A stretch of DNA of 64,000 nt from Paenibacillus sediminis (lineage in GTDB: Bacteria > Bacillota > Bacilli > Paenibacillales > Paenibacillaceae): NCBI RefSeq assembly GCF_017873765.1, contig NZ_JAGGKP010000003.1, positions 124,001 to 188,000 of the forward strand, written 5' to 3'. The notes under the pieces were generated by a model. It was not told where the DNA came from and made no database searches. It was given only the letters and a program-made list of their open reading frames with translations. Every line of letters begins with the position of its first letter. The stretch's first letter is position 1. The translations under genes and the position numbers were made by a program. This document shows positions 1 through 8,587 of this stretch, piece after piece.

Positions 1-1529
1 AAATCTATGAGTGCACGTTTATTTTCCGGTACGAGATTGATGATTTGTTTAGCCGCTTCAAAGGCGGATGCGGACTCCCACTCTTTGATCTCGTAGCCGT
101 ACACCACTACTTTATCGGTATCTCTCGTTTTCGATGCGATTGCCTCATATTGATCATTATTAAGTACAGCAAGATAAGTAGACGGTCCGTACGCTTTCGT
201 AATCATACCCGATCTTTCCCCTTCGAACTCCAGCTGCATAGGTTCTCCCGCTGCTTTTAAAGCAACACGGTCTCCCTTCGATCCAAATGACATAAAGGAC
301 TCCTTATAGGGGTGAACAATATAGGTGGATCCCTTACTGAGAGCAACGGGTTCGATACCTTCCATACGTGCGGCCTGCATATTATAATCCGTCTCCGAAA
401 TGAGCATGACCTTCTCCTCTTTTCCGGTCTTCGGAAAAGTCATTTCTGCCGTAACACCCACAAGCTTCAGTTCATAATCGAGCGTCAAATGATGCTGATG
501 AATGATCCTTTTTACCTGATCAGGATCAATGACGTCATGCGAATTCAGCCCTTTCTCTACAAAGGCGATCGTTTGCGGCTGATGGTCAATGAGCTGCTGG
601 CGATTTCCGCTGAAGAACACATTAATTGTACTCGATGCCGTTAGAATAACAGCACATAACAGAGTCACCAGAAACAACACCCGGGCATTATCTTTTATTT
701 TGTGTGCCATTTGAGAGATGACAATCATATTCGTACTATGATAATGAATACTTTTTCTTTTCTTGAGCAAGTTCATGACAGCTACGCTTAATTGGGTGAA
801 CAGAAAATACGTTCCAATGATGACCAAAATAACGATCGGCTGCATCGTAATGATCATACTTCTTACATCCATCATGTAAGCCAGCACATAACCGGCTCCT
901 AGACACGCAGCACAAAGCAGTACAAGCCACCTAGAAGCATGGGGCATTGTTTTCGGTTGTTTCGAAGCCTGCATTAGCTGGACAATCTCATCTCTTCCTA
1001 CTCTTCTCATCGACAGGACGGTAATAAGCAGGAACAGAATCAAATAACCTCCGCCTGTAATGAACGCAGCCTTAACAGGAATATAGAATCCAATCGGATT
1101 GCTCACTTTCATAATATGAGAAATAGCCATGAAGAACAGTTTGCTGAACAAGATGCCAAGACCAATTCCCGCAGCCGAAGATGTTAAGCAGATCAGCATA
1201 TTTTCATAGATGACAAGACGTCTCAGCTGACTCTTCGTAAAACCAAACAGAAACAGAAGTCCAAATTCCTTCTTCCTAGCTTTCAAAAATGCGGACAGCG
1301 AGTACAGCACAAAGAAAAACGAAAAAATAAAAATAATATACTCGCATATCATCATCCCGATTCTTACGCCGGAACCGCCCATAATTTCACCATGTATAAC
1401 ATCGGGATGAAAAATGAACGCCGAGAAAATGAAGAAAATCATAATCGAGAACGTACTGCTTAGAAAAAATGCGCTGTATTGATGCCTGTTGCCAATCACA
1501 TTTTTAATAGCGAGCTGGCGAAACTTCAT
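1..1529 (-). CDS. BceB-like FtsX-family ABC transporter permease (3' end outside window)
   Basis: Membrane subunit of a peptide-sensing or peptide-detoxifying ABC transporter of the BceAB type. The ATG at 1529 follows a good AGGAGGG site, and the reading frame stays open to the left edge, so about 509 N-terminal residues are visible. The protein begins MKFRQLAIKNVIGNR, then has an FtsX-like set of three membrane segments, a further membrane block around residue 200-240, and the start of the large extracellular domain that defines BceB proteins. It overlaps the upstream ATPase gene by 26 bases, and with the kinase and regulator further upstream forms a four-gene Bce module. Family proteins are about 640 residues, so roughly 130 residues are missing only because the window ends. 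The substrate (bacitracin, nisin-like or other) cannot be told. Confidence 0.88.
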   Translation of the reverse strand, partial: MKFRQLAIKNVIGNRHQYSAFFLSSTFSIMIFFIFSAFIFHPDVIHGEIMGGSGVRIGMMICEYIIFIFSFFFVLYSLSAFLKARKKEFGLLFLFGFTKSQLRRLVIYENMLICLTSSAAGIGLGILFSKLFFMAISHIMKVSNPIGFYIPVKAAFITGGGYLILFLLITVLSMRRVGRDEIVQLMQASKQPKTMPHASRWLVLLCAACLGAGYVLAYMMDVRSMIITMQPIVILVIIGTYFLFTQLSVAVMNLLKKRKSIHYHSTNMIVISQMAHKIKDNARVLFLVTLLCAVILTASSTINVFFSGNRQQLIDHQPQTIAFVEKGLNSHDVIDPDQVKRIIHQHHLTLDYELKLVGVTAEMTFPKTGKEEKVMLISETDYNMQAARMEGIEPVALSKGSTYIVHPYKESFMSFGSKGDRVALKAAGEPMQLEFEGERSGMITKAYGPSTYLAVLNNDQYEAIASKTRDTDKVVVYGYEIKEWESASAFEAAKQIINLVPENKRALID

Positions 1530-2289
1530 CGTAGTTCCCTCCTAGCACGCTGAGCGAATCTAATATTTGCTGGAAAAAGGCTTGGCGGTTCGCCCCCCTG
1601 CGAATCTCTGAAAATAACTTGCCATCCCGAATAAAAATAATACGTTTGCAGTAACTAGCAGCAAAAGGATCGTGCGTTACCATCATAATGGTCGACCCTC
1701 GCTGCACATTCAAGTGTTCCAGCGATTCCATCACGTCTTTCGCTGCTTTCGAATCAAGGCTTCCTGTTAACTCGTCAGCAAATAAGATCGAAGGCTTATG
1801 AATCATCGCTCTCGCAATGGCTGTTCTCTGCTTCTGACCGCCGGATACCTCGTAAGTTCGTTTATCAAGAATTTCACCAATATTTAAAATGTCCGCGCTA
1901 TCCTTAAGCCTAGCTTCGATCTCCTTAATCGGCATATTGTCAAGCACAAGCGGCAAAATGATGTTTTCTTTAATCGACAACGTATCAAGCAGGTTGAAAT
2001 CTTGAAAGACGAATCCGAGTTCACGCCGGCGGAATAACGCCAGCTCTTTATTGGAGAAGGCGTTAGGATCCACTCCATTCATTTGCACGCGTCCAGATGT
2101 CGGCTTATCTAATGTTGCCAAAATATTAAGCAGCGTCGTTTTCCCGCTCCCCGAAGGCCCCATAATCCCGACAAACTCACCTTCGCCAATTTGCAGATGA
2201 ACATCTTCCAGAGCTTTAAACAGCATCTGTTTTTTCGTTCCATATATTTTCGCAATTCCTTCCGCCTTAAGCACCGTATCCTTCACCAA
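1504..2289 (-). CDS. BceA-like ABC transporter ATPase
   Basis: Cytoplasmic ATPase that powers the adjacent BceB-like permease. Walker A is GPSGSGKT at residues 44-51, the Q-loop VFQDFN lies near 94-99, the ABC signature VSGGQKQR near 148-155 and Walker B ends ADELTGSLD near 171-179. The Pro usually found in DEPT is Leu here (DELT), which is unusual but outside the catalytic Asp and Glu. The start is TTG at 2289 with GTG as the next codon; a GGAGGG site lies just upstream, so either could be used. The gene overlaps the permease and follows the kinase by about 107 bases, where a regulated promoter for the transporter genes would be expected from known Bce systems. Length, 261 residues, is normal. 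Confidence 0.9.
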   Translation of the reverse strand: MVKDTVLKAEGIAKIYGTKKQMLFKALEDVHLQIGEGEFVGIMGPSGSGKTTLLNILATLDKPTSGRVQMNGVDPNAFSNKELALFRRRELGFVFQDFNLLDTLSIKENIILPLVLDNMPIKEIEARLKDSADILNIGEILDKRTYEVSGGQKQRTAIARAMIHKPSILFADELTGSLDSKAAKDVMESLEHLNVQRGSTIMMVTHDPFAASYCKRIIFIRDGKLFSEIRRGANRQAFFQQILDSLSVLGGNYDEVSPARY

Positions 2290-2396
2290 TGGACCCTCCC
2301 TATGACTAGCTTCTATATTCAGTGTAAGGTATAAGGATATTTGCTCCCATCGTTTAACCTTTCAATTTGTATGCGAAACCTTACAATGATGTCACA

Positions 2397-3473
2397 TTAC
2401 TTGTTATTCGTGAAATGATGGATACTTTTATTGCGAAAAACAATAGTGAAAGTGGTGCCAATACCTTGTTCGGACGTTACGTTGATTGGATGACCCAAGC
2501 GTCTACATACTTCATGAGTCAAATAGAGGCCCATTCCCGTTGATTCTCCTGTTTTACGCCCATTTTCTCCAGTAAAGTAGGGGTCAAAAATACGCGGTAA
2601 ATCTTGTTCAGGAATTCCAATGCCTTCGTCTGTAATCCGAATAGCGTACCCTCCATCGGTCTGCTCAATGTCGATGTATAATTTTTTGCTGCCGGGTTTT
2701 ATTTTGGAATATTTGATCGCATTGGAGACGAGCTGGCTGCATACAAAAATGAGCCACTTCTCATCCGTTTCTACATACACGTTAGGACCAGAAATTTGGG
2801 GGAATATCGAGGAGCGAACGAGAGCTTGTTTATGTCCGTTTATAACGAAGCGGAGCAGTTCCTTCACATCTAGACGTTTAATTTGGACATCCATCTCGAA
2901 TTTTTCCAGCCGGGCTTGATGGAGCATCATATCCAGGCCGTGAGCAAGGCGCTCATTTTCTTCTTGAACGCTTAACAGAAGCCGTCCTGTCTCATCCACC
3001 GTTTCCATCTGATCAGACTGTTGAACCAATAAGTCGATAACCGACACCGGAGTTTTCATCTGATGGACCCACTGGTTTATAAAAAGATTCCGTCCGTCTA
3101 CGATCAGTCGTTGTTCATTCAGCTTGTCCATATACAATCTATACTGCGACTCCAATATGTACCGAAACGCATTTTGTTCGTAAGTAGCCCCCTCCTCCAA
3201 AGCGAGGACGGACTCAAGCTCTGCTCCATAAGCGCTCTGACGCATACGATTCAGTTGTTTCAAAAACGAGGACTGCCTCAAATAATCAATAACAAGTGCT
3301 AATAGACTAAAGAATGACGCCAAAATAAACATATAGATGATATTGCCTGTCGATACCTTTCCTACGTCTAGTGAAATAACGAGTATTAATATGAGTGCAC
3401 ACACCAAGAAGGTGACAACATAGATGATGCGGTCCAGCACAAATGTTCCGAAGTGATATGTCTTCCCGCTCAT
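2397..3473 (-). CDS. BceS-like intramembrane-sensing histidine kinase
   Basis: Membrane sensor kinase of the BceS type. Two membrane helices (about residues 14-34 and 43-64) are joined by only a few outside residues, so there is no extracellular sensor domain; in this family the kinase detects peptide antibiotics through its BceAB transporter. The phosphoacceptor is His137 in QWVHQMKTPVSV. The C-terminal ATPase domain shows the N box (SNAIKYS), a G1 box (DEGIGIPEQDL) and a G2 box (GESTGMGLYL). Its start overlaps the stop of the response regulator by ATGA, so the two are translationally coupled. At 358 residues it is of family length. Signal specificity is not visible. Confidence 0.9.
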   Translation of the reverse strand: MSGKTYHFGTFVLDRIIYVVTFLVCALILILVISLDVGKVSTGNIIYMFILASFFSLLALVIDYLRQSSFLKQLNRMRQSAYGAELESVLALEEGATYEQNAFRYILESQYRLYMDKLNEQRLIVDGRNLFINQWVHQMKTPVSVIDLLVQQSDQMETVDETGRLLLSVQEENERLAHGLDMMLHQARLEKFEMDVQIKRLDVKELLRFVINGHKQALVRSSIFPQISGPNVYVETDEKWLIFVCSQLVSNAIKYSKIKPGSKKLYIDIEQTDGGYAIRITDEGIGIPEQDLPRIFDPYFTGENGRKTGESTGMGLYLTHEVCRRLGHPINVTSEQGIGTTFTIVFRNKSIHHFTNNK

Positions 3474-4192
3474 CCCTTATCCTCCGATTGCCCGCTATTC
3501 CACACCATATTTAGTCGATATCCTTGTCCTCTGACCGTCTCTATGGCATCATTAATGCCGATTTCCTCCAGCTTTTTGCGCAGACGCGTCACGTTGACGG
3601 TCAGTGTATTATCATCCACGAACTGTACGTCATCCCATAGCATCCCGAGCAGCTTTTCCCTGCTCATAATTCGCCCTGTCTTCATCGTAAGCGCATCAAA
3701 CAATAGACATTCATTGCGTGTAAGGTCGACAATTTTCCCGTTCCATTCGAGACTGTTTCGAGTTCTATCAAACGACAATCCGTGTACATTCAAGGTATCG
3801 CTCTGCTCCTGAGAGGCTGAATATTCTCCATAGGCGCGGCGCAGCGCACTTTTTATTTTGGCAAGAACGATTTCTAGATGAAATGGTTTCGTAATATAGT
3901 CATCCCCGCCGTTTTCAATAGCCATGACCTGATCCATTTCTCCTGTACGCGCGGATATGAATATTATAGGGGCGTTCGATATCGTCCGAATTTGCCGACA
4001 CCAATAAAACCCGTCATAATGCGGCAAGTTAATATCAAGCAGTACTAAGTCCGGCTTATGTTCTGCAAACTCTTGTTTTATATCATCCATGCGGACAGCC
4101 CGCACCGTATCGTAGCCGTACCTCTTTATATAGCTGCCTAATATTTCAGCGATTTTATCGTCATCTTCAACAATCATAATTTGATAGCCCAT
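3470..4192 (-). CDS. BceR-like OmpR-family response regulator
   Basis: DNA-binding response regulator, partner of the kinase that follows. The receiver domain begins MGYQIMIVEDDDK and has the phosphoacceptor Asp at about residue 53 (LLDINLP), Thr/Ser and Lys switch residues (ISARTG, YITKPF), then a winged-helix domain with the OmpR pattern ending VRGQGYRLN. I chose the ATG at 4192 rather than an upstream in-frame start because an AGGAGGT site lies ten bases before it. It should activate the bceAB-type promoter downstream of the kinase. Length 240 residues is typical. Confidence 0.9.
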   Translation of the reverse strand: MGYQIMIVEDDDKIAEILGSYIKRYGYDTVRAVRMDDIKQEFAEHKPDLVLLDINLPHYDGFYWCRQIRTISNAPIIFISARTGEMDQVMAIENGGDDYITKPFHLEIVLAKIKSALRRAYGEYSASQEQSDTLNVHGLSFDRTRNSLEWNGKIVDLTRNECLLFDALTMKTGRIMSREKLLGMLWDDVQFVDDNTLTVNVTRLRKKLEEIGINDAIETVRGQGYRLNMVWNSGQSEDKG

Positions 4193-4243
4193 TTCAAGAA
4201 TGACCTCCTGGCCCGTTGTACGCATATTATCTGTATACTACTT

Positions 4244-4891
4244 TCATTTCTCTAATCGTTTTTCGAGTGAGATACGCCATTCCTCCGCCAATTCCTCTAC
4301 TTCTAGAATTTTGCGCATTGCGTCAACATCTTGCGGACGGCGGAAATACGTCTCATTCGTGTACATCACGGATATTTGTGCAGGATGCCGCTTGAGCAAA
4401 GTGATCTCAGAGTCTTTCCGTACGGTTCCTTCCTGCAAGACTCTGCATAGATAGCCTGTGAACCCTTCTTGGACCATCCTTTTCATAAGTCTGGGGAACC
4501 CAGTTCTATTCGTAATGGTGCTGCACGGAACTCTTGCCTGCGTCACTTGAATGACAGCATCGCCGCATTGATATACATCCCCAATACAGACATCCTCTTC
4601 CAGCATGTTCGTGACCGTTAAGTTCTCACCAAAAGTTGCTGGTGGGAGTTTAACGTCAAACTCTTGCTCCCAGAGGGCATAATGTTCGTAAGGATAAATG
4701 CAGACAGCCCGATCGCGTCCTCCGTGATGTTTCAAATCGGCAACGCCGTCGCCTCTGAAACCATCCACCGTTAAAAACACTTCTTCTATTTCTTCTTTAC
4801 ATATCGCTGAATCCATTTCCTTACCTTCGCTATACGTTACTTTCTTAGGCAAACCTACGGCTAAGTTCATGATTTTCACAGATTTGGACAT
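4244..4891 (-). CDS. MOSC-domain protein (YiiM type)
   Basis: The protein carries a MOSC domain, the fold that handles molybdenum cofactor sulfur or reduces N-hydroxylated compounds. Visible family features are DGFRGDGVADLKHHGGRDRAVCIYPYEHY in the first half and the conserved Cys in RVPCSTI. The start is uncertain: I prefer ATG at 4891 (MSKSVKIMNLAVG); a TTG at 4945 in the same frame lies too close to a TATAAT-like -10 for use. It is transcribed alone, 52 bases upstream of the response-regulator start in the same direction, so the Bce genes could receive readthrough. The molybdenum hydroxylase at 23.9-27.6 kb is far away, so functional linkage is not implied. Exact substrate is unknown. Confidence 0.82.
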   Translation of the reverse strand: MSKSVKIMNLAVGLPKKVTYSEGKEMDSAICKEEIEEVFLTVDGFRGDGVADLKHHGGRDRAVCIYPYEHYALWEQEFDVKLPPATFGENLTVTNMLEEDVCIGDVYQCGDAVIQVTQARVPCSTITNRTGFPRLMKRMVQEGFTGYLCRVLQEGTVRKDSEITLLKRHPAQISVMYTNETYFRRPQDVDAMRKILEVEELAEEWRISLEKRLEK

Positions 4892-5100
4892 GTACAATTC
4901 ACCGCTTTCTATACAAAGAGTCTCATTCACCGTTTTTGTTGACAATATCTGTATTATACAATAACAATCAGAGGGATAAATGAAGATCAGAATATATTTA
5001 ACAAAATTATATAAACTCGAGATAGCCTATCGCCCAAGCATTCCCTTTTCCTACTTCATAATGTGTGTTGTAGTCATTTATGAGAAGGAGTTGATTGATA

Positions 5101-5532
5101 TTGGCGGTACGTGTTCTCGATAAAGCTGCAGTTCAACCGCGCAGCAGATTCAACTTATCCAGAGCCTTTACGATCCCCCGTTCACCAGGAAGAGTTACCA
5201 TTGCAACGATTCGGCTAAGAATTCCTGCGAATTCAACGCCGAATCGCGTTGAATTAGTAGCAACTGTGGGAGTACGCGGAGTTAGAGGAATTGCTCAAGT
5301 TCTCTTTAGAATCTTCCGCGATGGAAGAGAAATTTTCAATACTAGACAAGGTATCGAATCCGATCCTGAATCTGAAGTAAACTATGTTGTAACGTTCCAG
5401 GGAATCGATAGAAATGTAAGTACAGGTAATCATGTATACACTGTGACTGCAGAAAATCTCACTGCAAATACGAGAGCTGATGTTGTTGGTCCTATTTCTT
5501 TTAGCGGATTAGCAGTTAGAACGAGAAGTTAA
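5101..5532 (+). CDS. Small beta-rich protein resembling exosporium protein C
   Basis: A 143-residue protein rich in Val, Arg and Thr, with alternating hydrophobic pattern (beta structure), no Cys, no signal peptide and no membrane segment. The stretch IPRSPGRVTIATIRLRIPANSTPNRVEL and the charged repeats after it recall the small exosporium or spore-surface proteins annotated as exosporium protein C in Bacillales; this is recognition from memory and not proven. TTG at 5101 is chosen because AAGGAG lies ten bases before it; the earlier TTG at 5095 is too close. It stands alone and ends before a bidirectional terminator. If the family call is right it would be expressed late in sporulation. Alternative: an uncharacterised structural or phage-like protein. 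Confidence 0.55.
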   Translation: MAVRVLDKAAVQPRSRFNLSRAFTIPRSPGRVTIATIRLRIPANSTPNRVELVATVGVRGVRGIAQVLFRIFRDGREIFNTRQGIESDPESEVNYVVTFQGIDRNVSTGNHVYTVTAENLTANTRADVVGPISFSGLAVRTRS

Positions 5533-5585
5533 CATTATTAAGTCATGAGTAACTGATTGTGGAACAATTTTATGTAAAATGAAAT

Positions 5586-5622
5586 AAGCTGAGGACCTGC
5601 CCTAGCGGCAGACCTCAGCTTT
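5586..5622. terminator. Bidirectional intrinsic terminator
   Basis: Inverted repeat of the form AAGCTGAGG...CCTCAGCTT with flanking A and T residues, between two converging genes. The inner stem is imperfect. Confidence 0.7.
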
Positions 5623-5632
5623 GTCTATCTAT

Positions 5633-6100
5633 TTATGAATTGTGATGGATTAATTTAAAATCATCATAATGGAATCCGGGAGCGACAACACACGAAACGA
5701 GGACAGGCTCATTGCCCAGCGGTCGTGCCATTTGCCATTCTGTTGCCGGTACAAGCACTTGCGGATGTTGACCATTCTCTACATCTGGCCCGAGCACAAT
5801 TTCTTGTCTAATCTCAGGTGTCTCGCCGGTTCCGCCTAATGTGAGCACAATTGGACTTCCGGAATGCCATAACCACAGTTCGTCAGAAAGCACGGTATGC
5901 CAGTCCGAGAACTCGTCAGGATGGAGCAAAAAGTAAATGGAAGATGCCGCAAACCGCGGTCCAGAGTACGGCTTACCAAGCACCTCTTGCGGAATTTCAA
6001 ATGAAGCTTTCCAAATCTCCTTATACCATCCGCCTTCGACATGCGGCTTCAAATCAAGCGCCTTCACCAAAGGCGAAATCTCTCTACCACTCTTATCCAT
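5633..6100 (-). CDS. DUF985 cupin-superfamily protein
   Basis: A 155-residue single-domain cupin of the DUF985 (YML079w-like) family. The family landmarks are visible: HVEGGWYKEIW near the N-terminus, AASSIYFLLHPDEFSDWHTVLSDELWLWHSG in the middle, and VVAPGFHYDDFKLI at the end. The cupin metal-binding pattern is only partly kept, as is usual here, and no enzymatic activity has been firmly established for the family. It is a single gene convergent with the preceding one. No membrane or export signal is seen. Confidence 0.85.
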   Translation of the reverse strand: MDKSGREISPLVKALDLKPHVEGGWYKEIWKASFEIPQEVLGKPYSGPRFAASSIYFLLHPDEFSDWHTVLSDELWLWHSGSPIVLTLGGTGETPEIRQEIVLGPDVENGQHPQVLVPATEWQMARPLGNEPVLVSCVVAPGFHYDDFKLIHHNS

Positions 6101-6165
6101 CTATTAACCCTCTTTCTATGTATTCATAGACTTTATTTTACCAGTTAATTTGGAAAAGCATAAGT

Positions 6166-6294
6166 CTACCTCTTGTTCTCCAGCAATACGTCGATTTGGG
6201 ATGCTGCTTGATCCAGACCTTCTTGGACGCCTATTTTTCCTTGGCGCTTGCCAAATATAACCTTCCATTGTAAATTATTAATAACCAAATATGA
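6166..6294 (-). pseudogene. Remnant of an extracellular sugar-binding protein C-terminus
   Basis: The last 30-odd codons read WKVIFGKRQGKIGVQEGLDQAASQIDVLLENKR, the style of the C-terminal helix of UgpB/MalE-like solute-binding proteins, where a GK...VQEALDQAA...LL ending is common. Upstream the same frame runs antisense into the TPP riboswitch and makes no sense, and no promoter or start belongs to it. I read it as a left-over 3' end. It could instead be a chance frame; confidence is low. Confidence 0.35.
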
Positions 6295-6390
6295 AAACGG
6301 GGGCTTGATGAAGTCAGGCTGAGATTGCGACCGTATGTCGCTGACCGTCGATCTGATCTGGGTAATGCCAGCGTAGAAATTTTGTGGTGT
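6288..6390 (+). promoter_or_regulatory. TPP (thi-box) riboswitch
   Basis: The conserved thi-box elements occur in order: GGGGG near 6299, GGCTGAGA near 6317-6324, and CTGATCTGGGTAATGCCAGC at 6353-6372, followed by GTAG. Spacing fits a single TPP aptamer. It is followed at once by a strong terminator and then ykoE, so thiamine pyrophosphate should switch off the importer by premature termination. Confidence 0.93.
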
Positions 6391-6416
6391 ATGATTTTTT
6401 TGCATGCATACGTCTG

Positions 6417-6444
6417 CCTGCCCAGATTGGGGCAGGTTTTTTTG
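6417..6444 (+). terminator. Riboswitch-controlled terminator
   Basis: CCTGCCC, a six-base loop, GGGCAGG and then an uninterrupted run of T. It sits between the TPP aptamer and ykoE and is the expected expression platform. Confidence 0.88.
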
Positions 6445-6488
6445 TTTTGCCTAATCTAATTCAAATCATGAGAGGAAGTTGAAGAACG

Positions 6489-7079
6489 ATGACAAACCAA
6501 TCAAGTAGAGCAGGACTCAAACTAACCGACATCTTAGTCACGATCGTCATTGCTGCCGTGTTCGGTGTTGTGTACAAAATTTGGGGACCGACGTACGATT
6601 TAATGAAGCCGTTTGGATTCCAAGCAGAGCAATTGATTTACGGCATGTGGTTCATTGCAGGCACATTTGCGTTCCTAATTATCCGTAAGCCAGGAATAGC
6701 GATATTGGCTGAAGTTGCTGCAGCTACAGTCAGTGCGTTTCTAGGCAGCGAATGGGGAATTTCCACGCTTGTTTATGGATTCATCCAAGGGCTCGGAGCC
6801 GAAATTATTTTCATGTTATTTTTGTATCGGTCTGCTAACCTTTTTACGGTTTCGCTGGCCGCAGCAGGGGCTGCAGCTGCATCTCTCGTCCTCGATTTCT
6901 CCTACGGATATATCGAATCGTTGTCCGCTTGGAACTATACCTTATTGATTGGCTTCAGACTGCTTGGCAGTATCGTGATTGCGGGAATTGTTGCCTATTA
7001 TTTGGCGAAAGCACTAGAGCTCACGGGTGTAACCAAATCACTTCGTCCAGCGTCCAAGGACGATTATGAGGCTTTGTAA
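6489..7079 (+). CDS. ykoE: YkoE-type ECF importer substrate-binding membrane component (thiamine/HMP)
   Basis: Membrane protein of 196 residues with about six hydrophobic helices and no ATPase motif; this is the substrate-capture (S) component of an energy-coupling-factor importer. The pattern LTDILVTIVIAAVFGVVYKIWGPTYD at the start and the Trp/Gly-rich middle match the YkoE family. The TPP riboswitch directly upstream supports thiamine or its pyrimidine precursor HMP as the substrate. Its stop overlaps the start of the ATPase gene (TAATG), indicating coupled translation. The ATG at 6489 follows GAGAGGAAG. Confidence 0.9.
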   Translation: MTNQSSRAGLKLTDILVTIVIAAVFGVVYKIWGPTYDLMKPFGFQAEQLIYGMWFIAGTFAFLIIRKPGIAILAEVAAATVSAFLGSEWGISTLVYGFIQGLGAEIIFMLFLYRSANLFTVSLAAAGAAAASLVLDFSYGYIESLSAWNYTLLIGFRLLGSIVIAGIVAYYLAKALELTGVTKSLRPASKDDYEAL

Positions 7080-8587
7080 TGATTAAGGACACACAGACAG
7101 CTGCGGGTATTACGAACCTCAGATTAAAATTTCCAGGGAATGACGCCTTGTTATTCAAAGGCTTGTCCCTTTCTGTTCAGAAAGGGGAAAAAGTGCTGCT
7201 GCTCGGTCCAAGCGGATGCGGGAAATCGACATTATTGCAAGTACTGAGCGGCTTGATACCGCGCTCCGTCGAAGTGCCGATGAAATGTGATGACGCCGTT
7301 ATTCCAGTGCGTCCTGGCTTCATCTTTCAAGATCCCGATACACAATTTTGCATGCCTTACGCAGATGAGGAGCTGGCTTTCGTATTCGAAAATTTGCATG
7401 TAAAACCAAATGATATGCCAGCAAAAATTCGCCATTATTTAAATGAGGTCGGTCTTCACCTTGACGATCCGCATACGCTCATTCAAACGATGTCTCAAGG
7501 AATGAAGCAGCGACTAGCCATTGCTTCTGCACTGGCCATGGAGCCGGATGTGCTTCTCTTGGACGAGCCAACCGCGCTCCTTGACCAAGCAGGAACTGTA
7601 CAAGTGTGGGATACCATTAAGCAACTAGCTTCTGACACCACACTCATTATTGTGGAACATAAAATAGATGAGATTGCAGATTATGTGGACCGAATCGTCG
7701 TCTTCTCCCCGGAAGGGAATATTATTGCAGATGGGCACGGCGAAGAAGTATTTGTCCGTCATAAGAAGCAGTTAGCTGATTACGGCATTTGGTACCCGGG
7801 TGTTTGGCAAGATTATTTGGAAGAGTATGGGCCGAAGGAAACTGAGTCAAATTCGGCGCAAAAAGAATATTATCATTCCGAGCAGATCTCGATTCCCATC
7901 ATTGAACTAGAGCGGTTCAGCGCCCTTCGCTCTGGGGATCCCGTCATATATGTAGACAAAGTAAGTGTGTCGCCCGGTGATTGGATCGGTATAGTAGGAA
8001 AAAATGGCGCAGGCAAAAGCTCATTATTGTTAGCATTAATGCGACTGTTAAAGACGGAAGGCGCCTATCAATTCGAAGGAAAACAAGCAGGCAAAGTAGA
8101 ACAGCTCGCTGAGAAAATCGCCTTTGTATTCCAAAATCCCGAGTTTCAATTTGTCACACATTCGGTTCAGGATGAAGTCGAATATTCGCTTTTGTTTGAA
8201 CCTATGAATGCTGAGAAAAGACAGTCTAAGGTCAATGCCATGCTGGAGCAATTCGATCTGCAGTCTTATACCGATCGCCATCCGTACCAATTGTCCATGG
8301 GACAAAAGCGACGCCTCAGCGTCGCAGCCTCGATGATACGTGACCAAGCTGTACTGCTGCTGGACGAGCCTACCTTCGGTCAAGATGCAAAGAACACGTT
8401 TGCCATTCTTGAGAAGCTGGAGGAACTCAGAGCTCAAGGTACAGCAATCGTCATGGTAACGCACGACCTTGAAATTGTGAATCACTTTTGCACCAAGGTA
8501 TGGAACATTAAGAATGGGAGGCTCTCCAATGCAGTTCATGATACAGCACGTAGAAACGTGGCTTCATCGCGTGAATCCCGCTCTTAA
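7079..8587 (+). CDS. ykoD: YkoD-type duplicated ECF transporter ATPase
   Basis: A single 502-residue polypeptide holding both ATPase modules of an ECF importer. The first has Walker A GPSGCGKST at residues 43-51, signature MSQGMKQR and Walker B LLLDEPT. The second has Walker A GKNGAGKSS near residue 305, signature LSMGQKRR and LLLDEPTFGQD. Such EcfA-EcfA fusions are typical of YkoD, and two half-sites are needed for a working dimer. It overlaps ykoE by one base and ykoC by 59 bases or more. Both modules look intact, so the transporter should be active. Confidence 0.92.
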   Translation: MIKDTQTAAGITNLRLKFPGNDALLFKGLSLSVQKGEKVLLLGPSGCGKSTLLQVLSGLIPRSVEVPMKCDDAVIPVRPGFIFQDPDTQFCMPYADEELAFVFENLHVKPNDMPAKIRHYLNEVGLHLDDPHTLIQTMSQGMKQRLAIASALAMEPDVLLLDEPTALLDQAGTVQVWDTIKQLASDTTLIIVEHKIDEIADYVDRIVVFSPEGNIIADGHGEEVFVRHKKQLADYGIWYPGVWQDYLEEYGPKETESNSAQKEYYHSEQISIPIIELERFSALRSGDPVIYVDKVSVSPGDWIGIVGKNGAGKSSLLLALMRLLKTEGAYQFEGKQAGKVEQLAEKIAFVFQNPEFQFVTHSVQDEVEYSLLFEPMNAEKRQSKVNAMLEQFDLQSYTDRHPYQLSMGQKRRLSVAASMIRDQAVLLLDEPTFGQDAKNTFAILEKLEELRAQGTAIVMVTHDLEIVNHFCTKVWNIKNGRLSNAVHDTARRNVASSRESRS

